A stretch of DNA of 64,000 nucleotides from Tidjanibacter sp. (GCA_017936605.1 JAGBFH010000016.1:1-64000); one strand, 5' to 3'. Counted from the first letter of the stretch, positions 1 through 8,971 are shown. The notes: generated by a model not told the origin, from the sequence alone. A program made the numbers and translations.

Positions 1-46
1 ACGAGGGCAACCACACAATACCTATAATATCATCATAACCGATACC

Positions 47-75
47 AAGCAGAGGCAACCCCTCTGCTTTTTTTG
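47..75 (+). terminator. Rho-independent terminator
   Basis: Nine-base-pair stem AAGCAGAGG/CCTCTGCTT with loop CAACC, followed by a T run. It probably ends a gene lying left of the window. One short reading frame ends at a TAA at 34-36 just before it, which could be that gene's tail, but too little is visible to say. Confidence 0.75.
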
Positions 76-252
76 TGTCGTTGTCCGAGCTTTCGGGCGG
101 ATATTCCTATGCTTTTCGCAGGCAACCGCAAAATAAATGAAAAATTTTTGCCCTTGTTCCAAACCTTCCCAGACAAAGGCTCCCTACACTTACAATGAAG
201 CGACCACAATCGCACAGACTTACATTTATGTTTAACAAATAAAACCAAAACT

Positions 253-606
253 ATGGAAGTATTAACTATCGAACACAGCGCCTTTCAGCAGCTGATTAAC
301 AAAATTGATGCAATGGACGAGTTCATCCGCAAAGCCAAGTTAGAGCAGCAAAGTTCCCTCGACGATGATTGGGTAGATGGGCAAGCCGTCTGCGAGTATC
401 TCTGCATCTGCGACAAAACCCTGCAACGCCTACGCAGTGCCGGCAAAATCACTTACAGCACCATCGGCAACAAGTACTACTATCAGATTGCGGAGATTAA
501 GCGATGCTTGCGTGCTCACACAATCAAGAGCAGCGAGGAGATGTTGCAAAACCTAATTGCACACAAGCGTAATAGCAAAGCAAAGGCGAGTGCTAATGTT
601 CAGTAA
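253..606 (+). CDS. Helix-turn-helix (excisionase/MerR-type) DNA-binding protein
   Basis: A 117-residue protein of the small HTH_17 type that Bacteroidota mobile elements encode next to integrases and mobilization genes. Residues 1-30 look helical. The winged-helix core lies at about 39-85: a DWVDGQAVCEYL recognition start, then a CDKTLQRLRSAGKITYS segment in which the second helix would contact DNA, then a YYYQIAEIKRCL wing. The C-terminus is basic. Family members act as excisionases or regulators of transfer genes. No integrase, relaxase or rep gene is visible next to it, so it may be a remnant or the edge of an element continuing to the left. A terminator hairpin follows at once. The HTH fold is fairly sure; its exact role is not. 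Confidence 0.8.
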   Translation: MEVLTIEHSAFQQLINKIDAMDEFIRKAKLEQQSSLDDDWVDGQAVCEYLCICDKTLQRLRSAGKITYSTIGNKYYYQIAEIKRCLRAHTIKSSEEMLQNLIAHKRNSKAKASANVQ

Positions 607-608
607 AC

Positions 609-650
609 CGAAGAGAGGTGGTTCAAATAGAGGCCATCTCTCTTCGATTT
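609..650 (+). terminator. Rho-independent terminator after the HTH gene
   Basis: Thirteen-base-pair stem CGAAGAGAGGTGG/CCATCTCTCTTCG with one G-T wobble, followed by ATTTTGT. It starts three bases after the stop codon of the HTH gene. Confidence 0.7.
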
Positions 651-852
651 TGTCAATTCAAAAATTATTCGTAAATTTGTCGTAAGCAACTGTAGTTCTG
701 AAGTTTGTATGGCAAAAGTCGGACTCGAAAACGACACCTTGAAACAACCCAAGTGTCCCTCGGATTGGGAGTATAGTACTGGGCAAAGGTAATTGCTTGA
801 TATACAGAGTGGAGAGCAGATGGACAGACTCTCGTTTCCCGCTCAACGCACA

Positions 853-881
853 GCGATAATCGAAAGATTATCGCTTTTTTT
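853..881 (+). terminator. Strong terminator without a visible gene upstream
   Basis: Perfect 9-bp stem GCGATAATC/GATTATCGC with a GAAA tetraloop and a run of seven T. No convincing reading frame lies between the previous terminator (609-650) and this one, so it may end an untranslated transcript or be left over from a lost gene. Confidence 0.7.
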
Positions 882-1963
882 GTGCGTTTCGCGGAAGAGT
901 CCGCGACCATATAGACAATCCCTCCAAACCTCCCTTTGATAAGGGAGGCTTCGCTTGGAGCAGAAAACGAGAGTCGCAACGAGCGACCCCCAATTGCCCC
1001 CTGTCAGGGGGTTAGGGGGTGTAAAAATAGTTCGCGAGAAATGCCAGCGAATGCGGGCTTGTGGCTCGTTTCACACTTTGACGCAATAGGAAGTCGTTAC
1101 GACACTCAAACCTTGTGGATTGAACTCTGCCAAGTGGTTGTCAGATAAATGATTCCGCTCAATATACTAAGCGCAATATCAGAATCGTTACTATAGAAAA
1201 CTTGCGCTTGAAACGCCCCCCCCACTGCAATCATTGCCGTTGTAATATTTTTATTGCCGAATACAAACATCAATGCTCAACGGCTTACACTCTCTTCTCA
1301 GTTCGGCTTCTTCATCACAGATGACAATATATCTGCTCTCAGCCCAATCTGGGAAGGTTGTATAAATGCTATTGACACGGGCTCTGATTGTTCGCATTTT
1401 TGGATAGAAGGTAGCTGCGACATCCATATTGGCCTTCATGAAGATGGACTGCTAAATACATATAATATCCACAAACTATCAGATGATATATACGAGAAAA
1501 TACGATTGCCTATTATCCCGATTGTGCAATAAAAGGAGGTTTGATTAACTCCATTTATAAAGTATGTACAATAAAGATTAGAGATGGTTGGCATTTATTC
1601 TCACTCGCAGACCATGAGACTATTAGAATATATGAAATAGGTATACTATCCCTTAATGTTAATTCTGTTCTTGCTGACTATTGCAATGCAACAATCATTC
1701 TTCAGACAATTGATCTGGGTTTCTTTAGGGCTATTTCTTATACATTCTCTCGGTATTGGCAAGATATCGTTTCGTCTTGGAATTTTGTATTCTGATAGAG
1801 GGTGGGGATGGTTTATTCCCTCTTTTAGATGAATAGTATTTAGGGGGTGGACGCTGATGTGTCCGCCCTTTTAATACTGCGCCTATGTCGAAAACTATGT
1901 AGTTTGTGGTTCGGAAGAAGATATATTATTCGTTGGTTTATTGAATTTGCACTATTTTTTTAG
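882..1963. other. Gene-poor stretch, probably decayed accessory DNA
   Basis: No reading frame here has a convincing start, codon pattern or motif. A GC-rich segment at about 917-1030 resembles the CCCTCCCC box repeats seen elsewhere in the window. An open frame from about 1212 to 1532 would encode roughly 106 residues, but it has no ATG and begins beside a run of eight or nine C (1216-1223). A second frame (1541-1795) abuts an AGGAGGT without spacing. Either could be a pseudogene fragment; neither is claimed as a gene. A terminator-like hairpin occupies 1845-1872. Confidence 0.4.
1845..1872 (+). terminator. Terminator-like hairpin
   Basis: Stem GGGTGGAC/GTCCGCCC (8 bp, one wobble) followed by TTTT. 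It insulates the operon starting at 1979 from the gene-poor stretch before it. Confidence 0.5.
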
Positions 1964-1971
1964 TAAGTTTG
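1941..1971 (+). promoter_or_regulatory. Bacteroidota-type promoter of the PP2C operon
   Basis: TAAGTTTG at 1964-1971 matches the -7 box TAnnTTTG, and a TTG at 1941-1943 lies 20 bp upstream. The ATG of the phosphatase gene is only 7 nt after the box, which predicts a very short or absent leader. Confidence 0.6.
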
Positions 1972-1978
1972 CAGAACT

Positions 1979-2725
1979 ATGAAGGCTTGTTACTACGGAG
2001 ATACAAATGTTGGTTTGGTGCGCTCTGGCAATGAGGATGCGTTCGTGATTCAGCGGGTGGGGCAGGGACCCTGGCTGCTGGCTATGGTCGTAGATGGTGT
2101 TGGTGGAGAGGCCGGTGGTGCCATTGCTGCCAACATTGCGTGTAGGTGTATCAGGGAGCATCTCGAGTCTATAGATAGTGAGAATAGTGCCGAGGTGTTG
2201 CAGGCAGCTGTCGTCTATGCCAATAACTCAATCTATGAGCGGCATTGTAACCCTGTTTTCCGCCATATGAGTTGTGTGCTTTCGGTGGCGCTCTTGAACA
2301 CCGAAACAGGCCGAATGGACATCTGTCACATAGGCGATACTCGCATCTATATGCTAAAAGGGGGCTCTTTCGATAAACTGACGGTAGACCACTCAATGGT
2401 AGGCTATATGGAGGAGAAAGGTCGTTTGTCGGAATTGGAAGCGATGGCTCATCCTCGTCGCAATCAAATATCGAGAAGTGTCGGTTCTGAGCCTCTCTAT
2501 TTGGGTACAGATTACATCTACTCTCGGGTGTTGATGCTGGAGCCTCCCTGCACGCTGTTGTTGTGTTCCGATGGACTCTATGATATGGTACCCTCTTTGA
2601 GTATGGTGCCAATTTTGGAGGAGCCTACTTCCCCCGAAGAGCGGGTGAGGGGACTTATTGATGCTGCGCTCGCGGCCGGTGGCAAAGACAATGTGACAGC
2701 CATGGTGATTGACATTACAGAATAA
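1979..2725 (+). CDS. PP2C-family protein serine/threonine phosphatase
   Basis: A 248-residue single-domain PP2C (PPM) phosphatase, the usual size for Stp1/PrpC-like enzymes, which remove phosphate from Ser/Thr with two metal ions. The family motifs appear in order: GNEDA (17-21), VVDGVGGEAGG (from 37, with metal-binding Asp39-Gly40), HIGDTRIY near the middle, CSDGLYDMV near residue 195, and GGKDNVTAMVIDI near the C-terminus. There is no signal peptide, so it should be cytoplasmic. It is the first gene of a tight operon (21 nt to the next gene). No Hanks-type kinase is visible in the window, so its substrate is unknown. The family call is secure. Confidence 0.95.
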   Translation: MKACYYGDTNVGLVRSGNEDAFVIQRVGQGPWLLAMVVDGVGGEAGGAIAANIACRCIREHLESIDSENSAEVLQAAVVYANNSIYERHCNPVFRHMSCVLSVALLNTETGRMDICHIGDTRIYMLKGGSFDKLTVDHSMVGYMEEKGRLSELEAMAHPRRNQISRSVGSEPLYLGTDYIYSRVLMLEPPCTLLLCSDGLYDMVPSLSMVPILEEPTSPEERVRGLIDAALAAGGKDNVTAMVIDITE

Positions 2726-2746
2726 TCTAATAAAACTACTCTACCT

Positions 2747-3961
2747 ATGTTACTGCGTTGGATGATGATTGTGCTGATGGCTGCGGTCCTATGTGGCTGT
2801 GGTGGGTTCAAAGGCAAGAAAGCCCCAAGGTCTACCTTTGAGGATGAGGAGCAACTCTATGATGATGTACGATTTGATAGCGACATCTCTAAGTACGGCT
2901 CGATGGCAAAGGCAGAAGAGGAACTCGTCAAGTTTTTGAAGGACAAATACCACGGGAATGAGTCCAGAAGGCCCTATTATGAAGAACTTATAGATTTTCT
3001 TCTTGACAATCCCGAAACACTTTCTTACCCATTTGCACTCCTTGAAGAAGAGTGTTATATTAATATTGTAACCTCAGAAGACGGCAATCTTCGACTCTAT
3101 TCTTGGGATAGTACAATGGGTGGTACTTGGATAGCCTGGACAGATGTCTGTCAATATCGTAGTGACGGTAGGGTCTATGCAGTTGAAGGCTCTATTCTGG
3201 ATGTCAAGTATGGTGTGTTTGGTGTGGAGGATGATATGGATAATGAGTGTGTGGTTTTGGGTATCGAAACTCTCTACGACAAATCCAATAATCCCATATA
3301 TATAGCCCATACCAACGTACGCTACTCGAGCAATTGGGTCTACGCGAGTGTGGAGGCAGTGGGGATTCACAACGGCAAGTTGAAGCCAGTGCCTGTTTTC
3401 TATGGTCAAGAGGATATCTATGATGACGAAGAGTATGATCATTACTATCGCGATGCGGAGTACACAACCTATGATTGGTTTTTTAGGGCTAACGATGGTG
3501 AGGGCTGGGATTGGCTGTTCTACTACGACAAAACCACCCAAATTCTATATGTTCCCCAAGCTGCCCCCGAGATAACAGACCGCTATGATCTCTATCGTTT
3601 TACGGGAGATAAGTTCTTCCACATAGGTGTAGATGGAGGCTCCTGGCTGCACCCATCAGTCCGAAGCTTTGAGTTTTTGGAGCGTTTGTTCGATACAAAA
3701 GATTATCGCATCCGCATAGATAAGATGTTTGATGGCTCCTATCGATATGCGTCGTGGAATAATCGCGGGTCGATGGACAAAGAACCAAACCTTATTATCT
3801 ACAACGGAAGCTATGATGAGGAGGGCGGTAAATATATCTTCGATAATGATGGCTATAAGTATATCATAGAGGGTGCAAACACTTGGGATGAGATAGAGCT
3901 AAAAATCAGACATAACGGTAGAACAATCTTATCGCAAAAAATGTATAATAGTGAACTCTAA
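2747..3961 (+). CDS. Predicted lipoprotein of unknown function
   Basis: A 404-residue protein with a lipoprotein signal: a hydrophobic stretch from residue 5, then LCGC with Cys18 as the probable lipidated residue. I do not recognise the family. The mature part is unusually rich in Asp, Glu and Tyr, with clusters such as DDEEYDHYYRDAEY around residues 225-240 and aromatic segments (DGEGWDWLFYYD) suggesting a secreted beta-rich fold. It follows the PP2C gene by 21 nt, and its last codons overlap the start of kptA by 11 nt, so it is probably translationally coupled within the operon. It should sit in the periplasm or outer membrane, unlike the cytoplasmic products around it. Confidence 0.8.
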   Translation: MLLRWMMIVLMAAVLCGCGGFKGKKAPRSTFEDEEQLYDDVRFDSDISKYGSMAKAEEELVKFLKDKYHGNESRRPYYEELIDFLLDNPETLSYPFALLEEECYINIVTSEDGNLRLYSWDSTMGGTWIAWTDVCQYRSDGRVYAVEGSILDVKYGVFGVEDDMDNECVVLGIETLYDKSNNPIYIAHTNVRYSSNWVYASVEAVGIHNGKLKPVPVFYGQEDIYDDEEYDHYYRDAEYTTYDWFFRANDGEGWDWLFYYDKTTQILYVPQAAPEITDRYDLYRFTGDKFFHIGVDGGSWLHPSVRSFEFLERLFDTKDYRIRIDKMFDGSYRYASWNNRGSMDKEPNLIIYNGSYDEEGGKYIFDNDGYKYIIEGANTWDEIELKIRHNGRTILSQKMYNSEL

Positions 3962-4469
3962 AACGACGCATAGGTCGAGAAGAGTGGCGCATCTGCTACG
4001 CCACTCATCGCTTCCCAACCGAAATGGTTGGGTGAGAGCTTGTGTGGTGCAACGGGAACTCTCCATCTCGGCCGAGGAACTTCGACAGATTGTTGAGGAT
4101 GATACCAAAGGACGCTATGAGTTTTCTCAGGACGAGGACTTTGTTAGGGCGCTCTATGGCCACTCAATCAATGTCGATTTGGGCCTTTTGTCCTCTACTC
4201 CGCCGACAACCCTCTTTCACGGCACGGCTGATAAGTATATCAGCCGCATTATGGTTGAGGGGCTTCAGCCCAGAAGCAGAGCTTTTGTCCATCTATCTAA
4301 GACGGCGGCGATGGCCCGTGAGGTGGGGGCCCGCCACGGTTTGCCCATAGTGTTGGCTATTGATGCAGAGGCTATGTGTCGCGACGGTTACAAATTTTAT
4401 GATACCCAGCGGGATGTATGGCTTACCGATACGGTGGCCCCAAAGTACATTACGATTTTTAACGAATGA
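3951..4469 (+). CDS. kptA: RNA 2'-phosphotransferase (Tpt1/KptA family)
   Basis: A 172-residue member of the KptA/Tpt1 family, which transfers an internal RNA 2'-phosphate to NAD+, giving ADP-ribose 1'',2''-cyclic phosphate. Family landmarks are intact: LLRH with Arg17-His18, NGW (25-27), DTKGRYEFS (51-59), VRALYGHS (65-72, with Arg66), LFHGTADKYI, then SRAFVHLS, VGARHGLPIVL and DVWLTDTVAPKYI. The length is normal. The start is GTG and overlaps the preceding lipoprotein gene by 11 nt. Most bacteria with KptA have no known substrate for it. Here it sits with a PP2C phosphatase and a WG-repeat protein, not with an RNA ligase, which is unusual. Confidence 0.93.
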   Translation: MNSKTTHRSRRVAHLLRHSSLPNRNGWVRACVVQRELSISAEELRQIVEDDTKGRYEFSQDEDFVRALYGHSINVDLGLLSSTPPTTLFHGTADKYISRIMVEGLQPRSRAFVHLSKTAAMAREVGARHGLPIVLAIDAEAMCRDGYKFYDTQRDVWLTDTVAPKYITIFNE

Positions 4470-4478
4470 GTAGGAGTT

Positions 4479-5045
4479 ATGAGATGCGAAATTATTAACG
4501 GCCGATTTGAGGTCGATAGGATGATTGAAGATATCTACGGTTTGCCTGCGGATGGCTTTTCTGGCTACTACATAGACTATGTAGATGTGTGTAATCTCAG
4601 GGGAATTGGGGCATTCAGGCAGGCTCTGTGCTGCCATTTTGACTCCTCGGATGAGAATGTTTTTGAACGGGTAGTTGCTGCCGTGGAGTCAATGCATCTG
4701 CCGGCCGACAAACTAAGAGGCGCTATCCTTCATTTTGTTGTTGCCGATTGTGAGGGGATGTCGTTTGATGTCCTTGAGTTGGTAAGTAGGCTTAGGGAGT
4801 GGTATGTGGAGATGTGTCGGAGTGTTGAGATTGACCCCCAAGTCACTTTTGCTAATTGCTTGGCCGACATTTATGCTGACAAAACTATGTCGCGAGGGGA
4901 TTGTGTGATTCAGTTTATGTTTTCTTTCGAAAAGACCGAACAGGAACGCTTTGAGGATGAAGCGCATATAGAAGCCATAAGAAGATATAATGACGAGAGG
5001 CGACCAATTCAAACATTAACTTTTGAATCCTTAGGAGAGGAATAA
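4479..5045 (+). CDS. Hypothetical protein in the PP2C-KptA operon
   Basis: A 188-residue cytoplasmic protein that I cannot assign to a family. It starts at an ATG preceded by TAGGAGTT, a good ribosome binding site, 9 nt after kptA. The middle (about residues 45-150) alternates beta and helix patterns such as LRGAILHFVVADCEGM and CVIQFMFSFEKTE. These vaguely recall the FtsZ/tubulin C-terminal fold, but that is only an impression. The C-terminus is charged (EQERFEDEAHIEAIRRYNDE). Its position between kptA and the WG-repeat gene, with short gaps on both sides, suggests that it works with them. Confidence 0.75.
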   Translation: MRCEIINGRFEVDRMIEDIYGLPADGFSGYYIDYVDVCNLRGIGAFRQALCCHFDSSDENVFERVVAAVESMHLPADKLRGAILHFVVADCEGMSFDVLELVSRLREWYVEMCRSVEIDPQVTFANCLADIYADKTMSRGDCVIQFMFSFEKTEQERFEDEAHIEAIRRYNDERRPIQTLTFESLGEE

Positions 5046-5068
5046 TATAATCAGAAAGGGAGGTAACT

Positions 5069-6445
5069 ATGGAAGACAGTACAAATAGAGTAGAGCGCCT
5101 GCGTTTGGTGCAGGATAATAATAAGTGGGGTTATGCCGACAAGGAGGGCCGTGTTGTCATTCCTTGTCAGTATGATATTGCCTATGATTTTAGAACCGAC
5201 TATGCGATTGTTGCGAATAATGGATACTTTGGTCTTATTGATCGCAGTGGTTCCGTTGTTATCCCTCTGGAGTACACCAATATGATGTATAACCATTATA
5301 GCAAAATTGCCATCGTTGCCAAGTTCCCTAAGGTGGGTGCTGTCAATCTGAAGAATGAGGTGATTATCCCTATGGAGTACGATAGGGTACTGCAATTTGG
5401 AACGGATGTTTTCTATGTCAGGGCAAATCGTAAGGTGGGATTGTTAGACTCTAAGGGCCGCGAGATACTTCCCGTAAACTATGATGCTATCCGTAGGGTG
5501 GGATTAAGTGGCAGTTATGTTGTACGGGAAGGGGATAAGTACGCTCTTTTCTGTGGACAGGGGGAGAGTTTGGAGTTCAAGTATGACTTTGTGTCTGAGG
5601 TGTATTGCCAAAATCTTATAAGAGTTAAACGCGATGGCGGCTGGGGCTTTGTGAACGAAGAGGGCCACGAGGTAATACCCCCAATCTACCAGAGGGCGTG
5701 GGATTTCCACGGGCAGGCTGCGCTTGTCAAACTGAATGGTGAGTGGCTCTATCAACCATCCCAGCCCACCCTTGTCAATAGGCTGCTACATAAGAATGGG
5801 GCAGTACCTGTGATGAAGGCGATGAGGAGTGATGACTCTGCCCAGCGCTACGATTCTTATATAGTGAGGTTTAAGGATGGTGCGTTGTTTGTTGAGGATG
5901 AGTTGTCCGATGCACTTATTCCCATTGACATTGATGGGGTGGGGATTTTCTATAAAAACAGCCAGTACGCCTCTGTTATGAAGGACGGCAAATATGGGAT
6001 AATCGACTCCCGTGGCGAGATTACAACCCCTTGTACCTTCGATTTCTTGCGCGTAGAGGGAGATTATGCGAGTGTGGAGATTGAGGGCAAGTATGGACTA
6101 ATAGATATGTTTGGCAATTATGTTATTGCCCCCACGACCAATAGGGTCTACGCGGGGGCGGATGGCTATGTTATGATAGTCTCGCCCGACAATAAAAAGG
6201 GGTGTGTTGGTGTGGGTGATAAAGCGGGTGTGTCAATTCCGTGTAAGTACGACTCAATTGGTAGTTTCTCCGAATCGGGCAATGCCGCAGTCTGCATAGA
6301 TGGTAAATGGGGAATCCTTAATACGAAGAATGAATTTGTTGTGCCGATGATCTACGACCGTATCTTCCCAACTGGCCATAATGATAGTTTTGGCTTGGAG
6401 AAATACGACGAACACAAAACCATTATCTTCCCAGAGCCAAAATAA
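5069..6445 (+). CDS. WG-repeat protein
   Basis: A 458-residue protein made of about ten WG/beta repeats, each with a [KG]-[WY]-G-[YLIF] start, a short D/N-x-x-G turn and a [IV]-[IV]-P-x-x-Y-D ending. The first is KWGYADKEGRVVIPCQYD; the last is KWGILNTKNEFVVPMIYD. One repeat near the middle (KYALFCGQGES) is degenerate, and a non-repeat segment of about 75 residues (from VNRLLHKNG) interrupts the array. There is no signal peptide. WG repeats are thought to mediate protein binding. The start is preceded by GGGAGG, 23 nt after the upstream gene. It is the last gene of the operon that begins at 1979. Confidence 0.9.
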   Translation: MEDSTNRVERLRLVQDNNKWGYADKEGRVVIPCQYDIAYDFRTDYAIVANNGYFGLIDRSGSVVIPLEYTNMMYNHYSKIAIVAKFPKVGAVNLKNEVIIPMEYDRVLQFGTDVFYVRANRKVGLLDSKGREILPVNYDAIRRVGLSGSYVVREGDKYALFCGQGESLEFKYDFVSEVYCQNLIRVKRDGGWGFVNEEGHEVIPPIYQRAWDFHGQAALVKLNGEWLYQPSQPTLVNRLLHKNGAVPVMKAMRSDDSAQRYDSYIVRFKDGALFVEDELSDALIPIDIDGVGIFYKNSQYASVMKDGKYGIIDSRGEITTPCTFDFLRVEGDYASVEIEGKYGLIDMFGNYVIAPTTNRVYAGADGYVMIVSPDNKKGCVGVGDKAGVSIPCKYDSIGSFSESGNAAVCIDGKWGILNTKNEFVVPMIYDRIFPTGHNDSFGLEKYDEHKTIIFPEPK

Positions 6446-6490
6446 ATTTGAGTCGTAATAGTTACCCGTGAGTTGTGTTTTATATGCAAT

Positions 6491-6512
6491 TTTGAATTTT
6501 GAATTTTGAATT
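6491..6512. repeat. TTTTGAA tandem repeat
   Basis: Three units of the 7-bp sequence TTTTGAA between two convergent genes. The same short array occurs at about 12281-12315 (reverse), 23136-23160, 29109-29128 and 33146-33170; in two of those places it lies in a promoter. Confidence 0.7.
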
Positions 6513-6520
6513 ACACAATA

Positions 6521-6548
6521 AGAGGCTGACCCATTGTGGTCAGCCTCT
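6521..6548. terminator. Bidirectional hairpin between convergent genes
   Basis: Perfect 10-bp stem GAGGCTGACC/GGTCAGCCTC with loop CATTGT, 15 bases past the stop of tamL and 75 bases past the WG-repeat gene. It has no long T run on either side, so it may be a weak terminator or an RNA 3'-end stabiliser. Confidence 0.55.
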
Positions 6549-6562
6549 CTCTTGTGTGTCTA

Positions 6563-8938
6563 TTAGAACGGGTAGCCGATACCGAAATGGAGGGCGGTGT
6601 TGCGGAACGAGGGGTGGAGGATGACCCACCGGTCGCCGGCGGGTTTGCCCGGGTCGTGGAGCTGGATACCCCAGTCGAGGCGCAGCACCAGCACGCTCAG
6701 GTTGGCGCGCAGGCCTATGCCCGTGTTGAGTGCGATCTGTGTGGGCCAGTCGTGGGGGTCGAAGGCCGCCCCCTCGGGGATGCCCTTGATGTTGGCGGTG
6801 TACCACACATTGCCCGCATCGAGGAAGGCCGCACCGCTGAAGATGCCTCCCAGGGGGAAGCGCAGCTCGGCATTGGCCTCGAGTCGGAGGTTACCGAACT
6901 GGCTCGGGTAGCCGCTATTGACCTCGGGCGAGGAGCCCGGGCCGAGTGTGCGCACACTCCAGCCGCGCATACTATTCACACCACCGGCATAGAAGAGTTG
7001 GTCGGCGGGCAGCGACTCGTTCTTGGAGTTGCCGTAGGGTATGATGACGCCTCCGTAGAGACGGTAGGCGAAGGTCAGCGCGTCGTTGAGAGGGAGAGCC
7101 TGTGCCCACGAGAGGTCGGTGCGCAGATACTGTGCGTAGCGTATGCCGAAGAGTGTGTAGTGGCCGTCGGTCTTGGGGGCTCCCACGAGGCTTTGGATGC
7201 CCGAGAGGAGGTTGCCGCTTGTGGCCAGGCCCACACGCAGGGTGTTATATTTGATTTGGTCGGTGATGTTCTGTGTGCCGCGGGTGTAGGAGCCCGAGAT
7301 GCCGGCCATCATCTGCGTGGTGTAGCTGTCGCGCAGATAGGGGTTCTGGAGCCTATCGAGGAAGTCGGGGCTCACATAGTTCACCTTGACCATACTCACA
7401 TCGAAGGGGCGGAGCACAAACAGGTCGCGGTGGCTGTTGGCCCAGCTGTAGCCGAAGCTAACATTGGAGAGCACGCGGTCGTAGAACTGGCGGTACTGGT
7501 GGTTTATGGAGAACTCCAGACGGGTCTGCGGGTTCAGCAGATAGCCCCTCGGGTCGAGGTCTATGGGGAAGAGGAACTGGGGGAAAGTCACGCCGACCAT
7601 ACCGCCCAGCTCTGTGGAGTTGCGATTGGTGGGGGAGGCCTCACCCCTGCGGAACTCATAGCCGAAGGTGAAGCTCATATCTATCTGCTCGGCACCGCGG
7701 AAGAGGTTTTGGTTCTGATAGCCGACGGTGGCCGAGAGTCCGTAGAAGCGCGAGGTGAAGGAGGTTTCGAGGTCGGCCTTGACGCTCTGGCGCATAGCGG
7801 GCGAGAGCCTTATCTCGCAGTCCAGCACTCCTTCGGTGGTTTCGGCCGTGTCGCTCCAGTGGTCGCCCACGAAGGTCACCTTGCGCATAGGCTCACCGCT
7901 CTGCTGCGAGAAGAGGATGTTGGCGCTGTGGATGTAGTTCACGCCCATAAGGTTCTCATAGGTGTTGGTCACCCTGCGGTCGTTGAACATCGAGCCGCTG
8001 CGCAGACGCACCAGACGGCGCAGTACGGAGGGGCGTATGTTGGGCCTGCGGCCGTGGTAGACAATCTCGAGGCCCTCATAGTCGAGCGTGTCGAGCGAGA
8101 GGAGATAGTCGGGATTGGTGGCCGCCTCTGTGGCGTTGTAGTCGGGCAGTACGCGTATGGTGCCGATGCGGTAGAGGGGGTTGTTGGTGTAGATGGGCTC
8201 GCCCTGCAAGTCGCGCCCCTCGAGGTGCTTCTTGATTATGAGCTTCACAGCCGCACGATGCTCCCCAAGAGTGGTGTCTATCTGGAACTCAATGTTGTTC
8301 TCCGAGAAGTCGTAGAAACCGTCGCTGCGCAACAGCTGTGTGAGTCGTGTGCGCTCCTCGCCGAGGGCGTTGATGTCGAGGATGTCGCCACTCTTGATGA
8401 GCGTGAGCGAGTCGGCACGCAGGAGCTTTTGGATGTAGCTGTCCTCGATGTTGTAGGAGATGCTCTCAATGCGATAGGGCTCTCGCTGTGTGGTCTTGTA
8501 GACGACTTTGGCCGTACGCTTACGGTCGTTGCGCAGTATGGAGTACTCCTCGCTTGCGGCGAAGAAACCGCGCGAGGCGACATAGGCGCCGATGTTCTCG
8601 GCACTGCGACGGGTGAGTGTCGAGTCGATGATGACGGGCGGGGTGCCCACACCGCGTAGGATGTTGTTCCAGAGGTTGCGCTTTGTGGAGTCGGCCTGGA
8701 GATAGAGCCAGGTGCGTATGCCGAAGATGTCGAGTGCGGGCTTCTGCTTGATGTACTTCGACATCTCGGAGGCGGGTATGCGCTCCTGCTTGGGGGCGCT
8801 CTTGTCGGCCTCTATGTGGTTGCTTGTGAGGATATAACTACCCTCGGGGATGTAGCCTCGGATGGAGCAGGCGGACACGATGAGTGCTGTGATTGCCGCT
8901 GCAACCACCACCAAACGCCTCTGCCAATGTGCCCTCAT
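6563..8938 (-). CDS. tamL: TamL, lipoprotein Omp85/BamA-like outer membrane assembly factor
   Basis: A 791-residue Omp85-superfamily protein. The N-terminus is a lipoprotein signal (VSAC, Cys24), followed by the conserved IRGYIPEGSYIL segment. That combination marks TamL, the Bacteroidota lipoprotein form of TamA. Residues about 30-400 hold POTRA-type modules (ESISYNIEDSYIQKLL and similar). The C-terminal half is a 16-strand barrel of the bacterial surface antigen type, containing GGVNSMRGWSVRTLGPG (the RGF/RGW loop-6 motif), FGNLRLEANAELRFPL, and the final aromatic strand LHFGIGYPF. An upstream in-frame GTG at 8947 is possible, but the ATG at 8938 is preferred. It acts in outer membrane protein or surface export; no TamB partner is in the window. 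The length is normal. Confidence 0.92.
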   Translation of the reverse strand: MRAHWQRRLVVVAAAITALIVSACSIRGYIPEGSYILTSNHIEADKSAPKQERIPASEMSKYIKQKPALDIFGIRTWLYLQADSTKRNLWNNILRGVGTPPVIIDSTLTRRSAENIGAYVASRGFFAASEEYSILRNDRKRTAKVVYKTTQREPYRIESISYNIEDSYIQKLLRADSLTLIKSGDILDINALGEERTRLTQLLRSDGFYDFSENNIEFQIDTTLGEHRAAVKLIIKKHLEGRDLQGEPIYTNNPLYRIGTIRVLPDYNATEAATNPDYLLSLDTLDYEGLEIVYHGRRPNIRPSVLRRLVRLRSGSMFNDRRVTNTYENLMGVNYIHSANILFSQQSGEPMRKVTFVGDHWSDTAETTEGVLDCEIRLSPAMRQSVKADLETSFTSRFYGLSATVGYQNQNLFRGAEQIDMSFTFGYEFRRGEASPTNRNSTELGGMVGVTFPQFLFPIDLDPRGYLLNPQTRLEFSINHQYRQFYDRVLSNVSFGYSWANSHRDLFVLRPFDVSMVKVNYVSPDFLDRLQNPYLRDSYTTQMMAGISGSYTRGTQNITDQIKYNTLRVGLATSGNLLSGIQSLVGAPKTDGHYTLFGIRYAQYLRTDLSWAQALPLNDALTFAYRLYGGVIIPYGNSKNESLPADQLFYAGGVNSMRGWSVRTLGPGSSPEVNSGYPSQFGNLRLEANAELRFPLGGIFSGAAFLDAGNVWYTANIKGIPEGAAFDPHDWPTQIALNTGIGLRANLSVLVLRLDWGIQLHDPGKPAGDRWVILHPSFRNTALHFGIGYPF

Positions 8939-8963
8939 ACTGCTCACTTGTGGAAATTTGGGT

Positions 8964-8971
8964 CAAATATA
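8964..8971 (-). promoter_or_regulatory. -7 promoter box of tamL
   Basis: TATATTTG on the minus strand, about 25 nt before the tamL ATG. Confidence 0.5.

Noticed and set aside
660..850. Possible tRNA or tmRNA end serving as an attachment site near the HTH gene
   Set aside because: No cloverleaf, T-loop consensus or CCA-type end could be found, and no flanking direct repeat was seen.
665..979. Short frames on both strands between 650 and 1150
   Set aside because: No start context, no family signal, and they cross terminator hairpins and a GC-rich repeat.
6536..8659. A 707-codon open frame on the plus strand across tamL
   Set aside because: It lies opposite tamL, whose translation has clear family motifs. 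High GC and third-position bias keep the reverse frame open; the product has no recognisable motif.
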